Positions 53,037 through 61,720 of a stretch of 64,000 bases of DNA are shown piece by piece. The notes beneath the pieces were generated by a model. That model worked only from the letters and a program-made list of their open reading frames with translations. It was not told the DNA's origin and did not search any database. The first letter of the stretch is position 1. Each line of letters begins with the position of its first letter. The stretch is taken from the NCBI RefSeq assembly GCF_002263495.1, contig NZ_CP022753.1:186001-250000 (forward strand), written 5' to 3'. The stretch comes from Nocardiopsis gilva YIM 90087 (GTDB taxonomy: Bacteria; Actinomycetota; Actinomycetes; Streptosporangiales; Streptosporangiaceae). The position numbers and the translations under genes are program-made.

Positions 53037-53753
53037 ATGAACGCCCCAGGACGACTCCAACCCGTTCCCCGAAGGTCCACCGCCGCCCTCATCGCCGACC
53101 AGCTCCGATCGGCGATCATGTACGGCGAGCTGGTCCCCGGGGACCAGCTCGGCGAGACCGACCTCGCCGCGCAGCTGGGGGTGAGCCGCGGCCCGCTGCG
53201 GGAGGCCATGCAGCGGCTCGTCCAGGAGGGGCTGCTCCGCAGCGAACGCCACCGCGGGCTGTTCGTCCGGGAGCTCACCGCCCAGGACGTGCGCGACATC
53301 TACGTCGCGCGGCTCGCGATCGAGCGCACCGCCTGCGAACTGATCATGCGCGGCAACCGGGGCGAGGCCACGGCCCGCCTGACGGCCGCCCTCCAGCGTC
53401 TGGTGGAGGCCGCCGCCACCCGCGACCGGGTGGCCATGAGCGACGCCGACCAGGAGTTCCACCACACCCTGGTGAGCTGCTCGGGCAACTCCCGGCTGGA
53501 GCGCATGGCCCAGACCCTCCTCGTCGAGACGCGCATGTGCCTGACCGTCATGCAGAAGGCCTATCCCGAGCCCGACGAGCTGGTGCAGGAGCACCGCAAG
53601 ATCCTCGACGCCATCGCCGACGGCGACGAGGAGGCGCTGCTGCGGCTCATCGAGTCACACATGCTCGACACGGTGGAGCGGATCAACACCCCGGCACGTT
53701 CCGACGACGGCGCCGGGGGCCTGTCCGAGTCATCGCCCGCCGGACGCTCCTGA
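53037..53753 (+). CDS. GntR-family regulator with FCD domain
   Basis: 238 residues. The winged helix is clear (LGETDLAAQLGVSRGPLREA, then QRLVQEGLLRSERHRGLFVR). The C-terminal FCD domain has metal-binding residues in DQEFHHTLV, EHRKIL and ESHMLDTV. The protein probably binds the three ATTGTCNACAAT palindromes at the two divergent promoters of this cluster and is released by a carboxylic acid ligand. Confidence 0.9.
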   Translation: MNAPGRLQPVPRRSTAALIADQLRSAIMYGELVPGDQLGETDLAAQLGVSRGPLREAMQRLVQEGLLRSERHRGLFVRELTAQDVRDIYVARLAIERTACELIMRGNRGEATARLTAALQRLVEAAATRDRVAMSDADQEFHHTLVSCSGNSRLERMAQTLLVETRMCLTVMQKAYPEPDELVQEHRKILDAIADGDEEALLRLIESHMLDTVERINTPARSDDGAGGLSESSPAGRS

Positions 53754-53849
53754 CCTCGCACCGACGATTTCGCCGGACGCTCCGTTGATCTCGGCAGAAC
53801 GCACCGAGAAGCTGCGGGCCGCGTCAGGTGGTGGGTGCAACCATGTCGC

Positions 53850-54240
53850 CCCACCGGGTCAGGCGCGATCAGCTCGGCCAGACGCTGGGCCGGCGGACCA
53901 CCGGTCGGCCAGCCGGGCGAGGACGACCGTGCGCAGCAGGCCGTGCCCGGCCAGCCGGGCCCGCTTGGGGCGCCCGGTGCGCCGCTCGGCCCATGCCTTG
54001 GCCCAGACGGCCTGGTAGCCCACCCCGTAGCGCCGCCGCGGCCCGTGGCCGGCCGGGTAGTCGCGCATCCGCGGGTTGCCCACGCCCCGGGGGCGGGCGT
54101 GGTCGCGGTCCAGCTCCCTGCCCGCGGCAGCCGCGTCAACGCCCAGTGCCTCGGCGATGCGGCCCAGGCTGGCAGCCTGGCCCCCGCACGTTCTCCAGCA
54201 CCTGGCGGTGTCCCAGCGTCAGCGCACCCGGTCTGGCCAC
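53850..54240 (-). pseudogene. IS30-type transposase N-terminal remnant
   Basis: Three frames joined in order give an IS30-like start: LTLGHRQVLENV, then AASLGRIAEALGVDAAAAGR (HTH), GYQAVWAKAWAERRTGRPKR, ARLAGHGLLRTVVLARLADR and WS, with frameshifts near 54195 and 53900. No DDE core follows. The similarity to the IS30 HTH and linker is by eye. The remnant sits between the GntR and TetR genes. Confidence 0.5.
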
Positions 54241-54290
54241 ATCCCACCCCTGGCGATCAACGACAACACGGGACGTCGCGCTTGGACAGG

Positions 54291-54917
54291 TCAGTGGGGC
54301 GTCCTGCCCTCCGGTTCCGGTGCTGAGCGCGTTCCCGACGCGCCTCCCCTGAGCAGGTCGGCCGCCACGGAGGCGAGGGCGTCGCGGAGCCGTTCGGGGG
54401 CGACGTCGTCACCGAGCAGGAAACGGCGGAGCTGGGGAACGGCGAAGTTCCAGTTCGCGATGGCCATGAGCAGGAACACCAGCAGCTCGGGCGGCTGGTC
54501 GTCGCGGACGGTTCCCGAAAGCTGGGCCTCGCGAACGGTGCCGGTCTTGGCGGCGTAGTGCTCGCTGCGCCAGTCCGCGCCCGGGATGGCGCCCTCGGCG
54601 CCGTGGCTCAGCCCTTCCCAGAGCAGCAGTCGGACCAGCTCCGGGTGGGCACTCTGGTAGTCGAAGAGGCGGGTGACGTAGGCCGCGGGGTCCGCGGGGT
54701 CCATGGGCACCTCATCGGCGATCCGCCGCTGGGCGGCCTCCAGGACGACCTCGAACAGCTTCTCCTTGCCGCCGAAGTAGTCGTAGATGGCGCGCTTGTT
54801 GGCGTTGGCGCGCTGGGCGATGCGGTCGACGCGGGCACCGGCCACGCCGTACTCGGAGAACTCGGCGGTGGCCGCTTCGAGGATGCGTGCCCGGGTGGCC
54901 TGGGCGTCGTAACTCAT
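54291..54917 (-). CDS. TetR-family regulator of the adjacent MFS gene
   Basis: 208 residues. The HTH is ARVDRIAQRANANKRAIYDY followed by FGGKEKLFEVVLEA. The ligand domain has VTRLFDYQSAHPELVRLLLW. It is divergent from an MFS exporter, and two identical 16-bp palindromes lie between them, one 15 bp from its own start, so it should repress both genes. Confidence 0.92.
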   Translation of the reverse strand: MSYDAQATRARILEAATAEFSEYGVAGARVDRIAQRANANKRAIYDYFGGKEKLFEVVLEAAQRRIADEVPMDPADPAAYVTRLFDYQSAHPELVRLLLWEGLSHGAEGAIPGADWRSEHYAAKTGTVREAQLSGTVRDDQPPELLVFLLMAIANWNFAVPQLRRFLLGDDVAPERLRDALASVAADLLRGGASGTRSAPEPEGRTPH

Positions 54918-54931
54918 GCCACAAGAATAAT

Positions 54932-54947
54932 CGAACTATCCAGTTCG
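54932..54947. promoter_or_regulatory. TetR operator, site 1
   Basis: CGAACTATCCAGTTCG, a palindrome with arms CGAACT/AGTTCG, lies 15 bp upstream of the TetR start. Confidence 0.85.
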
Positions 54948-54978
54948 TTTGGACGCCGCCGGGGGTGTACATTGCTTG

Positions 54979-54994
54979 CGAACTATCCAGTTCG
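54979..54994. promoter_or_regulatory. TetR operator, site 2
   Basis: An exact second copy of CGAACTATCCAGTTCG, 47 bp from the first and 37 bp upstream of the MFS start. Confidence 0.85.
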
Positions 54995-55030
54995 TTCGGA
55001 ATTCAGGATCGGAACCCAAGGAGGGACTCC

Positions 55031-56269
55031 GTGTCCACCACCCCCATGCCCCGCACGCTGCTGCCCGTGCTCGCTCTGTGCTGCGCGGTCACCGTCGCCA
55101 ACATCTACCTCAGTGCCCCGCTGCTCAGCCTGATATCGGCCTCGCTGGGCACCTCTGCCGCGCAGTCGGGCCTCGCCGCCACGTTCTCCCAGCTCGGCTA
55201 CTCCGCCGGACTGCTCTTCCTGCTTCCGCTCGGCGACACCGTGCGCCGCCGCCCACTGGTGAGCTGGCTGGTCGTCGGAACGGTGGCCGGTCTGGCCACC
55301 GCCGCTCTGGCCCCGGGACTGCCCGCACTGCTGGCGGCAATCCTGGCCGCGAGCGCGTTCAGCGTGATCCCGCAGCTTCTCGTGCCGATGGCCACGGCGA
55401 TGGCCCCGCCCGAGCGCCGCGCCCGGGTGATCGCGACCCTGCAGGCCGGGGTGTTCAGCGGCGCCATCGCGGCGCGGGTGATCGGCGGCGTGATCGGCGA
55501 GTTCAGCGGGTGGCGCGCGGTGTTCGCGATCGCCGCGGTCGGCACCGCGGTGATCGGCGCGGTCACCGTCGCCCTGCTGCCGCCGGACGAGGAGCAGCGC
55601 GGCGGGGAGCGGCCGAGCTACGGCGCTCTGCTGGCCTCGCTGCCCGGGCTGCTCCGGGAACCGGTGCTCCGGCGCTCCCTGGCCCTTCAGGCGAGCGTGT
55701 TCGCGGCTTTCAACATGCTGTGGACGACGCTCGTGTTCCTGCTGACCGCCCCGCCCTACCGGCTCGACACCGCGGCGGCCGCGTACTTCGGCCTGTTCGG
55801 CCTGGTCGGCGTGGGGGTGGCGCCCGTGGCCGGCCGCTTCATCGACCGGTACGGTCCCCTGCGCGTCGTGGGCGTCTCGCTCGCGGTGGTCGCGGCGAGC
55901 TGTGTCGTCTTCCTCTTCGGCCGCGCCGGTCTGGCCGTTCCCGGCGTCGCGATCGCCGTCCTGTTCGCCGGGCTGCAGGGCTGCCAGATCTCCAACCAGA
56001 GCGCGGCCCTCGCCGCCCGCCCCGACGCGCGCAGCCGGATGAACACCGTCTACATGTTCGGCACGTTTCTCGCCGGGGCGATGGGATCGGCGCTCGGCGC
56101 GACGCTGTACGAGCATGTCGGGTGGACCGCGGTCAGCGCCGCGGCGGGCGGCGTCACCCTTCTCGGGCTGGCCGTGTGGGCCATGGCCACGCTGCGGGAA
56201 GGGCGTGGCGCCGACGGGTCCGCTCGGAAAGCGGAAGGTAGCCCGAGCGGACCGTCGGCGCGGGTGTGA
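55031..56269 (+). CDS. MFS transporter (efflux type)
   Basis: 412 residues with twelve predicted helices. The A-motif between helices 2 and 3 reads GDTVRRRPLV, and GCQISNQSAALAARPDARSR sits before helix 11. Relatives are drug or sugar efflux pumps. Translation begins at a GTG with AAGGAGGG 5 nt upstream. It is repressed, by inference, by the neighbouring TetR protein. Confidence 0.9.
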   Translation: MSTTPMPRTLLPVLALCCAVTVANIYLSAPLLSLISASLGTSAAQSGLAATFSQLGYSAGLLFLLPLGDTVRRRPLVSWLVVGTVAGLATAALAPGLPALLAAILAASAFSVIPQLLVPMATAMAPPERRARVIATLQAGVFSGAIAARVIGGVIGEFSGWRAVFAIAAVGTAVIGAVTVALLPPDEEQRGGERPSYGALLASLPGLLREPVLRRSLALQASVFAAFNMLWTTLVFLLTAPPYRLDTAAAAYFGLFGLVGVGVAPVAGRFIDRYGPLRVVGVSLAVVAASCVVFLFGRAGLAVPGVAIAVLFAGLQGCQISNQSAALAARPDARSRMNTVYMFGTFLAGAMGSALGATLYEHVGWTAVSAAAGGVTLLGLAVWAMATLREGRGADGSARKAEGSPSGPSARV

Positions 56270-56278
56270 GGAGCGGGG

Positions 56279-57748
56279 TCACACGCCGCCGATGCCCACG
56301 TACTTCATCTCCACGAACTCGTCGATGCCGACGCGCCCGCCCTCGCGGCCCAGGCCGGAGTGCTTGACGCCGCCGAAGGGGGCGGCCGGGTTGGAGACGA
56401 TTCCTTGGTTGAGCCCCACCATGCCGGTCTCCAGCGCCTCCGAGACGCGCAGCGCCCGCTTCAGGTTCTCTGTGAAGACGTAGCTGACCAGCCCATACTC
56501 GGTGTCGTTGGCGGCGGCCAGGGCCTCCTCCTCGGTCTCGAAGGTGATGACCGGCGCGACGGGGCCGAAGATCTCGGTCGTGGAGAGCTCGCTCTCCTTG
56601 GAGACGCCGGAGAGGACGGTCGGCCGGTAGAAGTAGCCGTCGCCCTCGCCGGGGCCGCCGCCCACGAGGACCTCGGCGCCCCGGCCGACGGCGTCGTCCA
56701 CCAGCGACTGCACCTTCTCGCGCGCCCTGGCGTCGATCAGCGGACCCACCTGCACGTCCTCGTCGGTACCGCGACCCAGCTTCAGCGCGGCCATGCGCTC
56801 GCCGAGGCGCCGGGCGAACTCCGGTGCGATCGCGGCCTGGACGTAGAACCGGTTGGCGGCGGTGCACGCCTCGCCGATGTTGCGCATCTTGGCCTGCATG
56901 GCGCCGTCGACGGCGGCGTCCAGGTCGGCGTCGTCGAACACCAGGAAGGGCGCGTTGCCGCCGAGCTCCATTGAGGTCCGCAGGACCTGGGAAGCGCTCT
57001 GCTCCAGCAGCCTGCGGCCGACCGACGTGGACCCGGTGAAGGACAGCTTGCGGATACGGCCGTCGCGCAGCAGCGGCTCGGTGACCCCGCCGGCGTCGGT
57101 CGTGGTGATCACGCTGAGGACGCCCTCGGGCAGGCCCGCCTCGCGCAGGATGTCGGCCAGGGCCAGCGCCGACAGCGGCGTCTGCTGGGCCGGTTTGAGC
57201 ACCATGGTGCAGCCGGCCGCGATGGCCGGGCCGATCTTGCGGGTGCCCATGGCCATGGGGAAGTTCCACGGTGTGATGAGCATGGACGGGCCGACGGGCT
57301 GGCGCATGATGAGGAAGCGGGCCTGGCCGTTGGGGGCGAGCGAGTAGCCGCCCTCGATGCGGACCGCCTCCTCGGAGAACCAGCGGAAGAACTCCGCGGC
57401 GTAGGCGATCTCGCCCTTGGCCTCGGCGACCGGCTTGCCCATTTCGAGTGTCATGAGGAGGGCGAGGTCGTCCTGGCGCTCCATCAGCAGCTCGTAGCCG
57501 CGCCGCAGGATCTCCCCGCGGTCGCGCGGCGCGTGGCGGGCCCAGGAGGACTGCGCCTCGGCCGCGGCGTCGAGGGCGGCGAAGGCGTCCTCGGTCCCGG
57601 CGTCGGCGACTTCGCACAGCACCGAGCCGGTGGAGGGGTCCTCGACCTTGAAGGTCGCGCCGCTCTTCGCGTCGTGCCAGCGTCCGCCGATAAGGAGCTG
57701 CTTGGAGACCTGCTCAACGACCCGCGTCTCCCGGTCTGCAACGGTCAT
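56279..57748 (-). CDS. NAD(P)-dependent succinate-semialdehyde-type dehydrogenase
   Basis: 489 residues of the aldehyde dehydrogenase family, closest in pattern to GabD. Catalytic Glu is in SMELGGNAPFLVFDDADLDA, Cys in GEACTAANRFYV, Asn in PWNFPMAM. It oxidises a semialdehyde to an acid. It is divergent from the aminotransferase gene under the third GntR palindrome, so amine to semialdehyde to acid is a likely pair of steps. The ATG at 57748 fits the family start; frames further upstream are open without a site. Confidence 0.9.
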   Translation of the reverse strand: MTVADRETRVVEQVSKQLLIGGRWHDAKSGATFKVEDPSTGSVLCEVADAGTEDAFAALDAAAEAQSSWARHAPRDRGEILRRGYELLMERQDDLALLMTLEMGKPVAEAKGEIAYAAEFFRWFSEEAVRIEGGYSLAPNGQARFLIMRQPVGPSMLITPWNFPMAMGTRKIGPAIAAGCTMVLKPAQQTPLSALALADILREAGLPEGVLSVITTTDAGGVTEPLLRDGRIRKLSFTGSTSVGRRLLEQSASQVLRTSMELGGNAPFLVFDDADLDAAVDGAMQAKMRNIGEACTAANRFYVQAAIAPEFARRLGERMAALKLGRGTDEDVQVGPLIDARAREKVQSLVDDAVGRGAEVLVGGGPGEGDGYFYRPTVLSGVSKESELSTTEIFGPVAPVITFETEEEALAAANDTEYGLVSYVFTENLKRALRVSEALETGMVGLNQGIVSNPAAPFGGVKHSGLGREGGRVGIDEFVEMKYVGIGGV

Positions 57749-57955
57749 CGCCTGTGCATTCCCTTCCGAATCGAGCGCGCGTGCGCAGCAGGACGGCGTC
57801 TGCCTGCGTGGACGACCTTTCCCGCGGGTGCGCCCGCTAACCACCGCCTGCGTCGCGTATTCCCAGGACGAAGCGGATACCCGGCGCCCGAACGGGTAGG
57901 GGCTACGGCGCGCTCTGGACATCCCTTCAGGGCGGATGATTCCATAGTGCCGTCG

Positions 57956-57967
57956 ATTGTCAACAAT
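57956..57967. promoter_or_regulatory. GntR/FCD operator, site 3
   Basis: ATTGTCAACAAT, identical to site 1, in the 296-bp divergent region between the dehydrogenase and aminotransferase genes, 78 bp before the aminotransferase start. Confidence 0.72.
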
Positions 57968-58044
57968 CCTACAAACACACCGAACGCAGCCACAGACCCA
58001 ACGACCCGTCCCAACCCCAGAGACAGAGACAGAGGTTGACGAGC

Positions 58045-59310
58045 ATGGCTGAGCAGCCGACCCGGCTCTCCCCCGTCCTGAAGCAGGCGACCCCGGTCCT
58101 CGCCGCGCGCGGTGAGGGCGTCTACATCTACGACGAGGATGACCGCCGGTATCTCGACTTCACCGCCGGGATCGGCGTCACCAGCACGGGCCACTGCCAT
58201 CCCCGCGTGGTGGAGGCGGCGCAGCGCCAGGTCGGAACGCTCATCCATGGCCAGTACACGACCGTCATGCACCGGCCACTGCTCGACCTGACCGAGCGGC
58301 TGGGCACGGTCCTGCCCGAGGGGATCGACCGGCTCTTCTACGTCAACTCCGGCAGCGAGGCCGTGGAGGCGGCACTGCGCCTGGCACGGCACGCGACGGG
58401 GCGGCAGAACGCCATCGTGTTCCAGGGCTCGTTCCACGGCCGGACCATGGGGGCGGCGTCGCTGACCACCTCGGGGGTGAAGATCCGGGCCGGGCACGGC
58501 CCGCTGATGCCGGGGGCGGTCGTCGCCCCCTTCCCCTACGCCTACCGGCTGGGCATGAGCGAGGACGAGGCGGTCGCCTACACCCTTCGGGAACTGGACT
58601 ACCTGCTGGCCACGGTCACCTCGCCGAAGGACACGGCCGCGATCTTCATCGAACCGGTGCTCGGCGAGGGCGGCTATGTGCCCGCGCCGCCGGCGTTCCT
58701 GCACGGACTGCGCGAACGCGCCGACCAGCACGGGATCCTCATCGTGATGGACGAGGTGCAGACCGGGTTCGGCCGCACGGGCAAGTTCTGGGGACACGAC
58801 CACGCCCGTGTCCGCCCGGACATCGTGATCACCGCCAAGGGCCTGGCCAGCGGCTTCCCCCTATCGGCGATCGCCGCCCCGGCCGCCCTGATGGAACAGG
58901 CCTGGCCGGGCTCCCAGGGCGGCACGTACGGCGGCAACGCCGTCTCCTGCGCCGCCGCCCTGGCCACCCTCGACGTCATCGAAGAGGAGAACCTCGTCGA
59001 CAACGCGGCCCACATGGGCACCCGTCTCCACCACGGCCTGTCCCAGGTCGCCGAGGCCCACCCGGTCATCGGCGACGTCCGCGGCCTTGGCCTGATGATC
59101 GGCAACGAGTTCACCGCCCCAGACGGCTCGCCAGACACGGAAACCGCCACCCGCGCCCACGGCATCGCCGCCGACAACGGCCTCCTACTCCTCACGTGCG
59201 GCCCCTACGGCAACATCGTGCGGATGATCCCCCCGCTGATCGTGAACGAGGAGCAGATCGAGACCGCCACCTCCATCTGGGCTGAGGCGGTCAAACAAGC
59301 CACCGGCTGA
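58045..59310 (+). CDS. Class III aminotransferase (4-aminobutyrate type)
   Basis: 421 residues. The PLP lysine is in ITAKGLASGFPLS, the cofactor loop in VNSGSEAVEAALRLARH, and MDEVQTGFGRTG follows. This is the GabT/omega-amino-acid transaminase group. The ATG at 58045 has AGAGG 9 nt upstream. It is divergent from the semialdehyde dehydrogenase and shares the GntR-type operator with it. A strong terminator follows. Confidence 0.9.
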   Translation: MAEQPTRLSPVLKQATPVLAARGEGVYIYDEDDRRYLDFTAGIGVTSTGHCHPRVVEAAQRQVGTLIHGQYTTVMHRPLLDLTERLGTVLPEGIDRLFYVNSGSEAVEAALRLARHATGRQNAIVFQGSFHGRTMGAASLTTSGVKIRAGHGPLMPGAVVAPFPYAYRLGMSEDEAVAYTLRELDYLLATVTSPKDTAAIFIEPVLGEGGYVPAPPAFLHGLRERADQHGILIVMDEVQTGFGRTGKFWGHDHARVRPDIVITAKGLASGFPLSAIAAPAALMEQAWPGSQGGTYGGNAVSCAAALATLDVIEEENLVDNAAHMGTRLHHGLSQVAEAHPVIGDVRGLGLMIGNEFTAPDGSPDTETATRAHGIAADNGLLLLTCGPYGNIVRMIPPLIVNEEQIETATSIWAEAVKQATG

Positions 59311-59335
59311 CGGCCCCCACAGCACCCCAGGAACC

Positions 59336-59375
59336 AGGTGCCGGGGCGCGCCCACCCGCGCGCACCCCGGCACCT
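59336..59375 (+). terminator. Terminator after the aminotransferase gene
   Basis: AGGTGCCGGGG (59336-59346) pairs with CCCCGGCACCT (59365-59375), with more GC pairs inside the loop. Confidence 0.8.
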
Positions 59376-59527
59376 CCCGCCCACACGCGCGGACACCGCG
59401 CCCTGTCGCCTGCCTCACACCTGAACCGCATCGGCGGAAAATGCGTCAAAACCTCGCCGAACACTCTGGTAGAGTCTTACTCGTCTTCAGGGAGCAGCAA
59501 GCGACCAGGGACAACACAACAGTATCT

Positions 59528-59600
59528 GCGCTCGTAGCTCAATGGATAGAGCATCTGACTACGGATCAGAAGGTTGGGGGTTCGAATCCTCCCGAGCGCG
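59528..59600 (+). tRNA. tRNA-Arg(ACG)
   Basis: The acceptor stem GCGCTCG pairs with CGAGCGC (59593-59599). The anticodon stem TCTGA/TCAGA encloses CTACGGA, with ACG at 59561-59563. The T-loop TTCGAAT is standard. 73 nt, no encoded CCA. Confidence 0.96.
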
Positions 59601-59623
59601 CAGCGGCCAAGAGGCCTGATTGG

Positions 59624-59653
59624 GACCCTGACCTGGGAAGACAGGTCAGGGTC
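59624..59653 (+). terminator. Terminator of tRNA-Arg
   Basis: GACCCTGACCT (59624-59634) pairs with AGGTCAGGGTC (59643-59653) 24 nt after the tRNA. From here to 60018 no gene was recognised. Confidence 0.75.
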
Positions 59654-60484
59654 TTCCTGTTCCCTCCAGCCCTTGCGAACCTCGGCCGCCCTTACGGGGA
59701 CGGCAAGGGGATGGATCCGTCCCCCACCAGTCCCGAGTGCTGTCCACAGCGCGACCGCACGCACTCGTTTCATCCGCCCCGGGGACGGAAACCCACATAT
59801 TCAATGTGATCCGCACCGCCCAGCGCCCCCGGGGTGCCTCACATGCGTGATCTACGCCACGCGACATGGCGGGGTCGCCCTGGATCTCTAATGCATCCGG
59901 GCACCCCATAACCCGGAAGAAGAGCCCGGCCCCGCCAGCCCAGATTCAGAACGGCGGGTTAGCGGACCGTCCGTGCGAACTGGGCATTCGGGATTCCTTT
60001 CCACCGCAGGGTCCAGCGGTGCCAGAGCCGCACAGCCGCCGGGCCGCCAAGGTCCTACACCACCGCGACGGCCCCAGCCCGGCCGTACTCGCCTCCTACG
60101 ACCTGTTTGTGCTCGGCTTGGTCTGTCGGATGGTCTGGCGCTGCCCGCGTGGCCGGATGCTGGAACTGTACGACCGCAACGTCGGCGCCCGACACTTGGA
60201 CCTGGGGCCTGGCACCGGTTTCTTCCTGGATCGATGCTCCTATCCGGTCACCAACCCGCAGCTGACCCTGCTGGACCTTAACGAGGACGCTCTGACCAAG
60301 AGCGGCCGACGGCTGGCGCGGTTCGACTCGGCTGGGCTGAACTTCTTGCTGCACTGTCTGCCCGGCGGTTTGGCTCACAAGGCGTCGGCCTTCGACCATG
60401 TGGCCGGATACATGTGCGAGGGTGGACGGATCTTCGGCTCCACCGTGCTGGCGCTCGGCATTGAGCGCGGGTGTCTGGCGCCTA

Positions 60485-61414
60485 GGGCCTGTTTTTTGAA
60501 TCGGCGGGTGGAGTGGGGCTCGCGCTGGCAATCTTGGTGAGCGTGTCCGGCCGTCATGAACTCACCGATGCCGAGTGGGCCCTGCTCGCCCCGCTCATGC
60601 CCGACAACCCGCCCAAAGGCGGCCAATGGGCCGACCACCGCCGCGTCATCAACGCCGTGCTGTTCCGAACCCGCACCGGGATCCCCTGGCGTGACCTGCC
60701 CGAACGCTACGGCCCCTGGGAGACCGCGGCCGGGCGCCACCGCCGCTGGTGCCTGGACGGCACCTGGCAAAGGATCGCCGACCGGCTGCGCATCGACGCC
60801 GCCACCGGAGAAGACCTGGTGGTCGGCATCGACTCCACCAGCGTGCGCGCCCACTCCCACGCCGCCGGAGCCGCGAAAAAGGGGAAGCGGTACGGGACGA
60901 AGCGGACGGCTCGGAAGCACTGGGACGTTCCGGGGCGGGCTGACCACCAAGATCCACCTGATCGCCGACCAGCGCAGGCGGCCGCTGGTGACCGCGACCA
61001 GCCCCGGCCAGCGCGGTGACGCGCCCATGTTCGAGCCGCTGATGGTCGCCCTGCACCTGCCCCGCTCGGTCGGGCGCCCCGGACCAGGCCCGACCGGCTG
61101 CTCGCGGACAAGGCCTACTCCTCAGCGGCGATCCGCTCCCACCTGAGCAGGCGCGGTATCAAGGCGACCATTGCCCAGCCCGCCGACCAGCGGGCCAATC
61201 GCAGGCGCAGGGGATCGGCGGGCGGTCGGCCCCGGCTTTCGACCGGGGTGCCTACCGCGGCCGCAACACTGTAGAACGGGCGATCAACCTGCTCAAGCAG
61301 AACCGGGCCGTGGCCACCAGGTACGACAAGCGCGCCGCGATCTACGACGGGACCGTCCAGCTCGCCTCGATACGGATCTGGCTACGCGACCTCACCCGTT
61401 CGAAAAACACTGCC
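60485..61414 (+). mobile_element. IS5-type insertion sequence, copy 1 (930 bp)
   Basis: The left end starts GGGCCTGTTTTTTGAA and the right end, read inward, GGCAGTGTTTTTCGAA, so the ends are imperfect inverted repeats. TA is present on both sides (60483-60484, 61415-61416), consistent with a TA target duplication. The right end matches the second copy at 63665-64000 except for a one-base difference in a G-run. It interrupts the methyltransferase gene. Confidence 0.88.
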
Positions 61415-61417
61415 TAA
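60537..61417 (+). pseudogene. IS5-type transposase of copy 1, in several frames
   Basis: Frame one encodes ELTDAEWALLAPLMPDNPPK, GIPWRDLPERYGPW and GIDSTSVRAH (first DDE Asp). At an A5G4 run near 60880 the homology moves to the +1 frame (FRGGLTTKIHLIADQRRRPL). Near 61075 and in a C-run near 61236 further shifts are needed to reach RGAYRGRNTVERAINLLKQN. The first shift may be programmed, as in some IS5 groups; the others look like damage. Confidence 0.75.
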
Positions 61418-61601
61418 GGCGCTGGAGTCGCTGAACGAGGACCGCACCATGAGCAATGCCGAAGACTCACGGGAACAACTGCACGGCGAATTGGGCAGGC
61501 GATTCACAGATTATCGGGTAACTGTCCAGGGCTCCGTCGCCCTTTTCGAAGCGACGGTAGACAGTTAGAAGATGCTACGATTACGGACAGGTTGACCAAC
61601 G

Positions 61602-61682
61602 GGAGGATTCCTATGCGCCGGGATTCAGGTGTAACGCAAAACGGACAGCTGACCACTGCGCATCCAAGGACGACCATCCTCC
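61602..61682 (+). promoter_or_regulatory. Leader with complementary Shine-Dalgarno and pre-start sequence
   Basis: GGAGGAT (61602-61608), the ribosome site of a leader ORF, is complementary to ATCCTCC (61676-61682), which ends directly at the ATG of the resistance gene. Pairing would hide both. This suggests translational or transcriptional attenuation, as known in principle for tet(M). Confidence 0.45.
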
Positions 61683-61720
61683 ATGAAGACCCTCAACATC
61701 GGAATCCTGGCCCATGTTGA
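61613..61720 (+). CDS. Candidate 35-residue leader peptide
   Basis: A short ORF beginning MRRDSGVTQNGQLTTAHPRT behind GGGAGGA (5-nt spacing) that overlaps the first 38 nt of the ribosomal protection gene in another frame. The strong ribosome site and the complementarity around it support a regulatory role; the peptide itself need not function. Confidence 0.4.
   Translation: MRRDSGVTQNGQLTTAHPRTTILHEDPQHRNPGPC

Larger units (their letters stand above)
60019..61569 (+). pseudogene. Class I SAM-dependent methyltransferase, split by an IS5-type element
   Basis: Left part (60019-60484): YDLFVLGLVCRMVWRCPRGR, the SAM motif HLDLGPGTGFFLDR, LTLLDLNEDAL and LLHCLPGGLAHKASAFDHV, then GRIFGSTVL. Right part (61417-61569): ALESLNEDRTMSNAEDSREQ through VTVQGSVALFEATVDS and a TAG. 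Removing the IS and one TA duplicate joins CCT to AAG and restores one frame. The start is a GTG at 60019. The split removes the end of the fold, so activity is lost. The natural substrate is unknown; the neighbour is a ribosomal protection gene. Confidence 0.8.
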
